Source: Chiua virens (taxonomy: Eukaryota; Basidiomycota; Agaricomycetes; Boletales; Boletaceae). Taken from it: 64,000 bases of DNA. Both the position numbers and the translations under genes were made by a program. Below the pieces are notes generated by a model that made no database searches, had not been told where the DNA came from, and saw only the letters and a list, made by a program, of their open reading frames with translations. The stretch's first letter is position 1. Every line of letters starts with the position of its first letter. Where the stretch lies: contig JAHNUO010000005.1 of the NCBI GenBank assembly GCA_019787685.1, forward strand, positions 1,550,001 through 1,614,000, written 5' to 3'. Of this stretch, positions 33,901-44,748 are shown in pieces.

Positions 33901-36900
33901 CGTAGTTGATCTCGAGGGCTTTGAAATCGGACTTCTGGGCATCGTACGATCGCGCGGCACCGCAAACTGTTACGGAGGTCGGAGATCCACCTTCCAAATT
34001 TACCATAACACGTTGTCCGCGTCGTGGAACGAGAGCTCGGCGGAGAGGATTATCGACATATGAACGACCTTGGCAGATAGTCTTGGACGTCAGAAGGGCT
34101 TTAAGCCAGTTCAGTTCCGAGCCAGATATAGCCTCCAACCACTCTGAGGTCTCTGGCACGACATCACCAACGTCGTAGGTGACGGACGATGAAGATTCTT
34201 CACATTCGACCTCATCTGGAATATCCACCTCGTCCACCTCTGGGGCGAGGTAATCGACAGTAGGGATTTCGGAAACGTCACCTCCATACGAGCGCTCCAA
34301 AAGCTTTTCCACGAGCTTGGCGGTGACATTACCGAAGAGTTCTGCAATAGGCACATCTTTGGCTGTCGAATGCTTGACGGCGACGGGACCCTGTAAAATA
34401 CACACGCGCTGAGGATCCTGGTCGAACACAGCTTCTATATCTTCCGCAGCCCAGAGAGAATCCTAAAGGGGATTAGAAGTTAGATATGTGGACCGTCATA
34501 GGTCTCAACACTGACCTTCTTGAACCAGACCTCAAAGTTGGCATCGAGAATAGGAATAAAAGGTGCTGGTTTCTGCCCCGGGCGTTGTGAGATGGTAAGG
34601 AAATAAGCGCGATCCTCAGCCGCTAGATGCTGGCGGGTGGCATGGGGATACTTGATGAAGAATGTATGAACGAAGGTGGAGGGATTATCAAGCTCCTTGA
34701 AGCTTTGCAGAATGCTGAGCTTGAGACCGCCATCTACACCCGCGAAACGTTCCTCGACACGCCTCAACCAATCGCCGGTCAGGTTTCGCAAACTGGGGTC
34801 AATCCAGCGATCTTGGTGACCAACGTACATCAAGCGGATCATCCGAAGCGTGACCTCTTCATAGGTCATATCACCAAGATCAAGAGCAACGCTACCGTCC
34901 TTCTTCCATCCAAACCATGGTTTCGCGAAGTCCTTGTTCAACTTGTCGATTATCTCAGTCTTGCGTTCAGCCAGCCATGCAGCGCGTTTTTCTTTAGGTA
35001 AACTGAAGACAGTGTCGTCGAACTCTTTCCAAAGTTTGACTGCACGGGTAGCGATTTTATGAATAGGCTCGCCCAATTCGGAACGGACGGTGAGGACGCC
35101 ACCAGTTGGTTTGATGTACGTGTTCTCCCAATCCTTATCGTCGACGCCGGCTGCAGCGATGATCAAATCCTTGACAGAAGAACTCGTGTGTGCTTCCCGG
35201 GCCACCATGACACGACTGGCGAACAAGAAACCATCGAATGGCATAGACTGCGTGTCGTAAAGATCCTTCGACCAATCACCAGTGAGGTACGGCCAAAGAT
35301 CGTCCGCCCCACCAAAACCGGAACCTCCTACGAGAATAAGGTTGTCTTGCTGACGAATAGAACTGTATGTCCTCAAGATAGGCATATGAAAGTCTTCGTA
35401 CGAGTGGTGTCCCCCTGCACGGCCTCCCGTCCATTGGAGAATGATCGGAAAGTCGGGATTGGCAGCAGCGATGCTCACCACTTGGCGAATACCATCCACG
35501 GAACCTGGCTTGAAGGAAACATGTTTGATGCCTGCGCTGCGCAGACCACCAATGATTTCAGCTGCCTTCTCGGTGCTAGGAATACCAGCCGCAACACAAA
35601 ATCCTTCAATCGGGAGACCCTCACGCCGCATCTCCTGCCACAAGGGAAACTGGAAGCCGAACTGGCGAGGATTGATATACAGAGAGTTCAGAGTGAGGCC
35701 GACTCCGGGGGGAATCTTGGACTGGATCTCAGTAATTTTGCCACGAAGCGCTGCTGGGCTGTAATGTCCGCCTCCTGCAAGTTCGACATGATAACCAGCC
35801 GAAAGAATTGCAGAGACGAAGCCAGCCTTCACAGTTGTCGGCGTCATACCCGCAACCATGATCGGGGCCTTGCCCAGTAACCGAGAGAAAGACGTATCTA
35901 AATGGACGGTACCATCGCTAAGATGAGGCGTCAGTATCAGAACTGATGATACGGTAATTACTCTACCTTGTCTTAACCAGCCGTGGCGCATACTTCTTGC
36001 TCCACCACTCCTCATACTGGACATCTTCTGTGTCGAACAATTCAGCCTCTCCGCGACCCTTGTCACCAAGTATGATAACACGGATTCCGCGACCATCAAG
36101 ATTACGAGCAGTCAGAGGGCCGATGCCATTCAAGCCGCCAGGCCCAAAGTCGATGATATGAGTTGCAGATTCTGGGAACGCAGTCGCAAGACCCCAGTGA
36201 ATAGGTGATGTGAAAATTTGGTCACACAGCGACCGGGTGATCGAAGTTGTGTTGTTGCGCATATCAGAACCTTTGAAGTAAGTCAGCGAGAGTAAGGACA
36301 GATACACAAACACACCCACCATCATCGGTGTTGAAGACGGGAATGCCCAGCTCATCGGAGGTCCACAGCTCCTCACCACCGAGATCCTCGTTACATAGCC
36401 TATCGGTGGCACTTGCTAGATACGAGCTATGGTAGGGCGCATTGACGACTAAGAAACGAACACCGAACGTAGGCTTCCGTTGCGAGTAAGGGATTTTGCT
36501 TTGATCCTGTCCACTGGGGGCTCGGACCTTCCTCAAGTTCGTCACCAAGCCATACAATGCACGGGGAGGTCCCGTGACAACAAAGTTTCTTGGACCATTG
36601 TAAAGAGAAACCGCCAATTGAGAGTTCACAGGCAAGTGTTTGTTCGTCGCCTCGATGTGTAAACTTAGCGCCGACAGTGCGAGGCCATTGATTGACAGCA
36701 TGGGGGAAGGCTGACCCTCACCGCCATCGATAGCGTCCTGAACGATACCAGGCTCAAGTGCCAATACAGGGAACGCTTCTTGACCTCGCATACCACAGAA
36801 AAATAGCCAACGAATGGCCTTCTTCACATTGGCGTCGAAAGATTCGTAAGATGTCGAAGCGGATACAGTAATGGCGGAGACAACGCCTTGCGAATGGCCG

Positions 36901-37813
36901 GTCGCGCCGGCAATATGATCACGAAGTTGACCAGGGGTGAGCCCAGAGACGCGGCAAATAACGAGATACTGTATGAGTTGTGTCAACCCAATGAGAGGAA
37001 GTGATATGGGGATCGATGCGAGGTAGGAAACTGGTGGGCGGGTTGCCGCCCCGGAGAGCCAAGAGGCAACATCCATACCGTAATTATAGAAACCTGACGT
37101 CTGACGGGTAGCGACGAGTGGACCAAGTATCCCGTGGGTGACTGCCGCGATTATGGGGGAAACATATGGCTTATACGTGTCGTAAAGTGTTTGCAGTTCG
37201 TCGAAGTAGACTTCGTTCGTTCCTTGACCGCCAAAGAGCGCATATATGGAGGCTTCTTCTTCGGAAGAGGCAGTAAGAAGGGCAGAGGTGGGTGGCTTCG
37301 GGATATCAGCAACATCGTGTTGCTCGAGGGCTGCACGCGCTGTGAAGAAAGATGTCCAGACCGAAGTACGGACTTCAACATCGAACGGCTTCACAAAAGA
37401 AAAGATGTCCGTGTCGGAAAGGTACGAGGAAAGAAAACGCGTGAAGACATGCAGGAGAAGGGAAGTGTGCGCCTTCGTGGATTGGGGATCATCGGATAAT
37501 CTTTGCGCGACGAAAGACAAAAAGCGTGCAAATAGGTCGACCTCGGGTTGGAGAGTACTTCCATGTTCCGCAGGGGTGTCTACGGAATCTACTTGCTTGT
37601 GGATATACATGAATTCATCTCTGAGAACTTCAGCTGCGATCCACACGTCGCTATTGGTAGAGACGGGGATCGAGACCTGAAAGAAGTAACAAGACGTGAG
37701 CGGGTGTCAACACGATCAATCTGTACGCGTACTCTAACATTTCCGACCGCGATAACTAAAGGACGCATTGAGATGGCAGACTCGCTGACTGCGTCGCCAT
37801 CCTGAACCGACAT
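24990..37813 (-). CDS. FAS: Fused alpha/beta type I fatty acid synthase
   Basis: Single-chain fungal FAS of about 3,900 residues with about 20 short introns, making long-chain acyl-CoA in the cytosol. Domains in order: acetyltransferase ([12 protein letters not shown], about residue 290); enoyl reductase ([31 protein letters not shown]); dehydratase with hot-dog motif ([12 protein letters not shown]); malonyl/palmitoyl transferase ([18 protein letters not shown], about residue 1850); fusion into alpha with ACP ([14 protein letters not shown], Ser for phosphopantetheine, about residue 2270); ketoreductase ([19 protein letters not shown]); ketosynthase (VGACATAL; the active-site Cys codon is split by the intron 27036-27085); and a C-terminal phosphopantetheine transferase ([13 protein letters not shown]) ending [10 protein letters not shown]. 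The start is [15 protein letters not shown]. Two conserved stretches change frame as if by one extra base (about 32855-32872 and 26345-26360). Everything else joins cleanly. Confidence 0.93.
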
Positions 37814-38591
37814 TTTTGGAGAAAATATGGAGGGCGAGCAAAGCTGCAGGAAGGATGACGAGGACAAGGTACGGGGGGGATAGAGAAAAGATTGAGGACG
37901 GGGGTCAAGAGGGTTTTATATGCACCCCATTCCCAAATTTTTTGTTTTGGCGTATACCTTCCGCGTTGCTTCCCCAAAAAAACCATTAGATCACGTGGGA
38001 TTTACGTATAAGGAACACGCGTCTCGAGTTTTGGTTCTTGGACTCGCCTTGCGGACAGATCTAGATGCATTCCAATTGACATATTCTACTAGGGAATTCG
38101 AGTGGCAGCACAAAATAATACTTGGTATCAGATAGTGAGATGTGTGTCCACCGACGGTAATTAGCAGAGATGCCACAGAACAACCGCAACTAGTACATAT
38201 GTACACCCTTCTCATTGACGATGTTTCGGTTCATCGATACCAATCGTGACCATCACGAATAACCCTTATCGACGGCGTGGTCGAGCGCATGTTTTTCAGT
38301 GTGTCACTGATTTATCACACTATTGGGGCTCCTTTATCGCACTCAAGGATCTTGGCTCTTGACAATATTAGATAACGCTATCGACCCTTCTCGCGGCTTG
38401 CCGACTCGAATCTTTACTCTCATTTTACGTCTCTGTGCCTCTAGATCTAGTATGAGCGAGAAAGATGCACTTGATGAATTAGCTGTTCAAGTTTCCAACA
38501 CTGAGTTCACGATACAGGGGCTAATTTGATTTTTTATGGTAATTACTAATTACAACCCAATACTCCCTTCTTTGTTACCATTTCATTCGGC
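37814..38591. other. Divergent promoter region of FAS and the C3HC gene
   Basis: About 780 bases between divergent starts. A 69-codon open frame at 38323-38529 has no family resemblance and I do not call it a gene. Promoters for both neighbours must lie here, but no specific element was recognised. Confidence 0.4.
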
Positions 38592-40532
38592 ATGGAACCT
38601 ACTTCGCCATCCCCAGTGTCCTCGGTACGCACAACAAAGGTTGTGTGGATTTTACCCCAGCCAAGTCGTTTGCTTATGAGCACTTTCCTCTCGTAGCGAA
38701 AACTTGAAGATGCAATTCGCACCCTGGACGAAGCTATTGTACCATCATTGACTGCCATCGAAAGACCGACTCCTTCGAAACGGCCCCACCTCACACGTTC
38801 GGTGTACTCCACATTGGCAAAATTTGGTGTCAAGTCCTGGGAACGAGCACGATCGTCCAAGTTAGTCCCTCGCGTAATAACGATTTAATATCCTGAAAAA
38901 TCATCCTCCAGTACGCATGCAGTAGATGTTTCAAAAAGCGCGCCTCACCTTTCTGCAATCATCACACGATCGGCTTCGCAGTTCAGAAAAGCTCCTCCAT
39001 CTAATAATATTTCGACGCACCTTGTTCATCCAGTGTCTGAGTACAGACCTTCCTCCACAGATTCCCTCCTTTCTCGTCTTGCTACTTACAAAATCACTAC
39101 GTATGCGAACAAGCCATCACAAATCGATGCTGTTGCTGCAGCAATGTGCGGCTGGATCAACGACGGAAAAGACAGACTGGTCTGTGGAATTTGTGATGTT
39201 TCATGGGTGCTTGCTGGCCGTGAGGGTATGACCAAAGACGCTGGTAAGAAGGTAGGTTAAGTAAGTCAACCCGCTAAGCAATCACTTCTAGCTGGTGCGT
39301 TGGTCGAAAAACAACGCGCTTCTCTCGTGGAAGTGCACAAGGATGGATGCCCTTGGAAGGCCAGACAATGCGACCGTTAGCGGTGTTTGTTGTCGTTCCG
39401 ACATGACTTCCTGATATCTCGTTTTCGTTTTGTAGCCTCAATTTACCGGGTACCCGTCCAGGCACCGACTGCAATGATCCATCAATTGAGATCGACAGCG
39501 CAATCCCTCGAACCCATGCTCGCCAATGTAGCCGTCAAGCATCCCCTCGTATGTTCACTTTTTTTACATTTTTTCAATACCGCGTCCTAACAAGGATGTT
39601 TAGGCACCCTCACAACTAAGTTTTCTACGTTCCGTCTTCTCTACAGCACCATTTCCAGGATTAACATCAGGACATGACTCTGCTACGGATCACCGGGAGG
39701 GCCCTCATTCAGTGGTCCCCTCGGACACCGCCATCCTAGTTGCCCTCTTTGGATGGATCTCAGCGCCAATTGCGGCATGCGACGAACTCCGTCATATGTC
39801 TTCGTCCATTTCGCGTGCAGGGTCATATGGTCGTTCTGCTTCTATCCCTACAACACCAGCACTTTCGCGTACCAATTCCGTCTCGAGCCACTTCCGAGAG
39901 CCAGCAAGCACACCAGCTCCCTCTGCTCCCCCTCAAATGAGTATATCTCAGTTTAACACATCTCCGCATCGCATAATGGCATCTTCGCGCTTGAAACACC
40001 CGCGGTCATCCAATAGCATTACTATATCACCTACTTCTCGAGATACCCCGCTCGTGTATTGTCTCCTTTGTCAGCGGCGAGTTGGCCTTTGGAGATACTC
40101 GAGAAACAAGGCAGCAACAACGTTAGCGCAGAATGACCACTCTACCTCGGTGTCTCGTGAGGAACCGAAAGAGTTCGACTTAGTGAAAGAACACCGATCC
40201 TATTGCCCTTACATTGTCTGTTCGTCCATGGTTCCTTCATTCTCGCATTCGTCTATGGCGGACTTGCCTGGGAATGCAATGGAGGGTTGGAGAGCAGTGC
40301 TGACTATCGTCCAACGATACGAACTCGGCCAGCGGCAACACCTATCCCGGTTTCTACCTAGCAACGATCCTGACTGTCAGGCATCCTTGGCAGAACTCAA
40401 AGGAGTCAAGGCTATGGTGGCCGGAGTGAAAACCGATGGGGTCAGTAGTCAAACACTCGTCTCTGTTCTATGAATTTGACCCGCAAATAGGGACGAGAAT
40501 TGTTGAGATATGTCAAGAATGTTCTAAGTTGA
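38592..40532 (+). CDS. RSM1: C3HC zinc-finger protein (Rsm1/NIPA-like)
   Basis: Resembles S. pombe Rsm1 (mRNA export) and metazoan NIPA. Six or seven exons join in frame. MEPTSPSPVSS is followed by KRPHLTRSVYSTLAKFGVKSW and SRLATYKITTYANKPSQIDA. The first C3HC finger is AAAMCGWINDGKDRLVCGICDVSW with a downstream VEVHKDGCPWK supplying His and Cys. A second finger-like module reads PLVYCLLCQRRVGLW with KEHRSYCPYI. A Ser/Pro-rich linker lies between the two. The C-terminal Rsm1-type segment ends with KTDG, an intron, and GRELLRYVKNVLS before TGA. In the family these two modules form a BIR-like zinc fold. Export function is inferred from S. pombe; an F-box-type role as in NIPA is possible. No frame break was seen. 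Confidence 0.88.
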
Positions 40533-41094
40533 GTGGATGGTTAATTGTTGGCTACCTTGTAGATATCGAGCAATATAGTTGCTGCCTATGTCTTCATTCA
40601 GTATCCTCCAATTTGCAGTCATCATATGGTTGGGAACTTGCTCTGAATGTGCGAACAAACGGAGCCATTTCTCGTTACTCGATTTTTGCAAGCAGATAAT
40701 ACAGACAATCCATTCAACTTATGAAGAACTTGTGGGCTCGGATAGCATTTACGAACCAAGACTTCTCGGTTAGGTTAGGAACATTTGACTGTCGTCCACG
40801 GATGAGGTATGTTGGTTCGGGTTTTGATTCAGCAAAGTACTTTGGTATCTTTGGTGAGACTGATTTTGTAGGTTTGCTGCCATTGAAAGAAAACCTGAGC
40901 TTTGCATGGTACCGTCGGTCCTTTACTCAGTCTCACTAGTCCCCAAAGATCATCGATCATCGACCATCCGCAAGTACGTGACTTCTCCAAGAAATGTCCA
41001 ATTTGAACCATATGTATCTGTGCCTACGGTAAGAGGATGTCCAAGAATGATGGGGTACATGTGTTGCGTGTAACAAGGTCTCAGGCTCCCGCCT
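40533..41094. other. Convergent 3' intergenic region
   Basis: About 560 bases between convergent genes. Small open frames on the + strand beyond the C3HC stop codon are its 3' untranslated region at most. Nothing else is supported. Confidence 0.4.
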
Positions 41095-44000
41095 TCAGTG
41101 TCGTCTACTCCGTTCCGCCCTAGGCCGTTGCCGCGACTGATCACCACTATTCGACGATGATTCCGCACCCAAATTCAGTTCCATGTCCAACTTTCTAGCC
41201 AACTCTCGGTCAGTTTCCTCAATCCTTTTCCTTCTCCCTTCCTGTCTTCTTCTCTCTAATTCCTCTTCGTGAGCTTGTTCACGCCTCGCGACCTCCATAT
41301 CCGCCTCTTCCTGCCATCTCCTTTCTCGCGCAAGTCTCTCCTCTCGTTCAGCTTCCTCTTGTGCTCGGCGCACTAGAGCGAGGTCTGCCTCCTCTTGTTT
41401 CCGTCGCTCTTCTTCCTCAGCCTCCATTTGAGCACGTGCAAAGGCTGCATCAGCAGCCTCTTGTTCAGCACGCGCTCTGATACGCGCCAACTCTTCCTGC
41501 CACCTCCTTTCAGCCTCTGCTTCCTCGGCGCGCTTTCTTCGGGCTTCCTCTTCAGCCGCTTGGCGGCGACGCTCTGCCTCTTCATGCTCTTGCCGGATTC
41601 GCTCCTCCTCTTTCCTTCGACGCTCTTCTTCCTCTCGTCTTTTACGTTCCTCTTCTTGTCTCCTGCGTTCCTCTTGTCTCCTGTATTCCTCTTGTCGCCG
41701 ACGTTCCTCCTCTAGCTTCCTACGTTCTTCCTCATCTCTCCTTCTGCGCTCTATTTCTTCTATTTCCCTGCGCTTTTCTTCCTCCCGACTTTTCAGTTCT
41801 TCCTCTTCCAATCTCCGTTCTTCCTCTTCTCTTCTCTTCTCTTCCTCCTCTAGTCTCTTGCGCTCTACCTCTTGTTCCTTCAACCGTTCTTCATCTTCTT
41901 GTCTTTGCAATCCTTCTTCGCGTCGTTGTCGAGCTTCCTCTTCCGTCTGTTGCCTGAGGTTACTTTCCTCGCGTGCTCCTTGTTCCTCAGTATTTTTGAC
42001 TTCCTTCACCTCCTGCTGTCTCTCCCCGGCGAATTGCTCACTCTCTTTTGCAACAGCTTGAGCTTTGGCCAGGTCATCACTGCCTGCCACAAAGACAGGC
42101 TGAGCCTCATGTTGCTCCTGTCTCTGTCTGACAACTTCTTCCGTGTCAGTAACAGATGCAATGTTTGGGACTACCTGAGGAGACGTGGTTGTAGTTGTCG
42201 GTGACTGGGACAAGGGGCCGACAGGATCAACGCTCCGTGGCAAGGGGGTGGCTGGAGAAATTGGAGCCGGACTCGACATTGATGGTGGGGCCGGTGTCGG
42301 CGGCGGCTGCGCAACAGGATTGGGGGTGGAATGACCCCTGTCAGCTTGGTTGTACTGCAGTGCTGGGGGTGGCGGCGGCGGCGGCGGAGGGACTGAGAAA
42401 TGTAGCTGAGACTGCTGAGGTTGCTGGGGAGTATACGTCTGTGACTGAACCGCTTGTTGGGGCGTTGGAACTGCGAAGTGTTGTTGCTGAGGCTGTTGGG
42501 ACTAGCGACGGAGGTCACGCAATGTCAATGATAGAGGGTGAAGAAGTGAACCCACCGTCTGAGTATATAATGTTTGTTGTTGTGGAATAGGGGCCGGAGT
42601 ACTCGGGGGAATTCCTGGGTGGTTGTACTGTTGGTAAAGCTGAGGAACCTGTGGAGGATGCGAAACCTGAGTGTGTGGGACCTGCTGGGGATGATACTGG
42701 TGTGATTGCGAAGATGACAAGTATTGCTGTTGCGGTGGCGGCGAATAAGGTTGTTGGTGAAGCGCGTGCAGTTGCGGTGAGTATGGCGGTTGCTGTAAAG
42801 GATATTGTTGTTGCTGTTGGGGTTGAGGAGTGGCACTGTGCAGCTGAAGACCTATTGGAGGTGGCGAAAAAGGTGTCGAAGGTCCGTTGGGATATTGCGT
42901 GTATGGTTGGTAGGGGGACGCGGGACTCGAGTCGTGGTGTTGCTGAGGTTGACCAGGTAGAGCACGGGTGGGTTGAGTAGGTGCTGGATGTGGTGATAAT
43001 GACGGTACCTGCGGATAAGCCTGAGTTGTAGCAGACGTATAAGCATGCGAATTTGGCGGCGCATAGACTTGACCAGGAAATCCGTAAGTGAAGGAATCGT
43101 GAATCCCGGCAGCGTAGATACCTCGCGATTCGTGTTCCTGCGTAAGTCCCGGCGGCGGAGAGTATGGCATGGGAAACACGACACGAGGATGGTCCTCAAT
43201 AGATTCTTGTACCACTATAGAAGGCGTTGTGCTTGTCATAGAGGTTGCCCCGGAAGTATAGTATTGCATCGAACTCTGCAGTGGAAGAGAGGGGGAAGGC
43301 ACCGCGGCGTTCACGAAAGACGTATCGCTTCCACTCATCCTAGAAGGTTGGCTAGGGACCATCTCCGGAGGTAGATGGCTCGTGCTCGCTACTCGATTCC
43401 GACTATGAGGAGGCATGGACCTCGGGCCGCCGCCTCCTGGTTGAAGAGCGGCAGGAAGGCCTTGCTTCTTTCGAGAACCAACTTGAGCATCAGGTGGCGC
43501 ATCTTCATCCGGAAGCGGTGGGAGCGGGTCGTCCCTCTGTGTTTTGGTGGCCACGGGTGAAGTACCACTAGTTGGCGATGCCTGTCTGGATGGCTGGCTC
43601 TGAGGGCCGTGCGTAGGGCTCAATGATGCCGCCAACTGGGTCCCACCTGTCTGAGATTGTTGAACTGGCTTTCTGTCTCCAGTAACAGGGAAACGCCCCG
43701 GCCGCGGAGACGTATTAGGTGAAGTCGACTTTGGGACTGATTGTCGACCTTGGTTAAAATATGCGGCAGGACGTGCAACTCGGTCGGATGGGTTGAATTT
43801 TGAAGGACGACGCGTTATCGACGGAGGAGAGTTCGCATAGAAAGTCATCTCAAGATAAATTTCACCTCTAGCACCCGCCGAAGTTTCAAGGGAAACCCAA
43901 TCTGGAGACAAATCAGCGTACTTTATATTAGCGAGTGTAGATCATATAATTGTGATATCGATTACATACCATCAAACTCGCCGGTTTTGAGCGTCTCTTC

Positions 44001-44300
44001 GATATCCACTGTCCCCTTCCCTAGAAGTACGTCGTCGCCTCGCTGTTCATCCTTATAACATGCGACTTCCAAGATCCTGTTTGCTTTTTCTTTCCCTACG
44101 TCGGCAAGGATTGGAAATCGGAATTCCTCGTCCCATACGGGATGCTGGCCTCCCTTCGGATCAACTTTGGTTCGTTTCGTTTGACCAGAGAGGGTCGCCT
44201 GAGCGTAGGGATTCTGCTTGTAGAAGGAGGGTTGGTGGAGATGCTGAGCCTTCAGCACAACGACTACAAGAGTACCGATCTCCTTCTGTTGGTCGGACAT
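41095..44300 (-). CDS. C2-domain protein with Pro/Gln-rich linker and long coiled coil (Inn1/Fic1-like)
   Basis: About 1,030 residues in three or four exons that join in frame. The start MSDQQKEIGTLVVVVLKAQHL opens a C2 domain (QNPYAQATLSGQTKRTK, DPKGGQHPVWDEEFRFPI, DVLLGKGTVDIEETL), then DWVSLETSAGARGEIYLEM. A disordered Ser/Pro-rich region follows, then an extremely Pro/Gln/Tyr-rich stretch with several PxxP-type motifs and poly-Gln and poly-Pro runs. The last 350 residues are a charged Arg/Glu coiled coil of repeated EEERRR-type units, ending AERSRRH. An N-terminal C2 followed by PxxP motifs is the layout of yeast Inn1 and S. pombe Fic1, which link the cytokinetic ring to the membrane. The coiled coil is an addition compared with them. 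The C2 is distinctive; the cytokinesis role is inferred. Confidence 0.85.
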
Positions 44301-44748
44301 GACCACCAGGTCCGGGAAAACTACGTACTGAGTCTTAACCTAGTCGAGAAGTTTAAATTGTTTGCCTAATTGATCCCTGCGGCTGTGTTACTTGCGGCAG
44401 TGACTCTTCCGCAGCGTGACTACAACTAAGTCTCAGTCTGTCAGTCTGCCAGGAGGCTCGGTCGATCGTGATCACACGTCGACGGAGTGGATGGTCAACG
44501 TGATTGTCACAGGATGCCAGGTTCAAGTTTGGGAGTCACCACGGTAACACATTCACGTTTACACCTAAGCGACGCCACTGACAGGTAACACCGTAACTTC
44601 ACCCCCACATCAAGAAAAGTTCGGTAGCTCAGCCTAGCTGTGCATTGTCCAATGAACGTGAAGAGTCATGCTACAGCTTTCGTATCTGTGTTTGGACTAA
44701 AAGATACAGGACGGGGTCAATGGTCCTCAGAACCTCTGTTATCTGGGT
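44301..44748. other. Intergenic, nothing recognised
   Basis: About 448 bases between two minus-strand genes; it holds the C2-gene promoter. The sequence ttcggtagctcagcctagctg near 44621 resembles a tRNA A box by chance, but no matching B box or foldable arms follow. Confidence 0.4.

Noticed and set aside
35059..35880. A long open frame of 273 codons on the + strand opposite FAS.
   Set aside because: It is antisense to the conserved enoyl-reductase exons, has no domain-like composition and arises from codon bias of the real gene. The same holds for other long frames opposite FAS at 27661-28420, 29711-30283 and 31876-32172.
38323..38529. A 68-residue frame upstream of the C3HC gene containing MSEKDALDELAVQ.
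   Set aside because: No homology-like motif, no splice link to the gene downstream, and a start at 38592 gives a complete family protein.
44615..44640. A tRNA-like A box (ggtagctcagcctagctg).
   Set aside because: No B box, anticodon arm or acceptor pairing follows at tRNA spacing.
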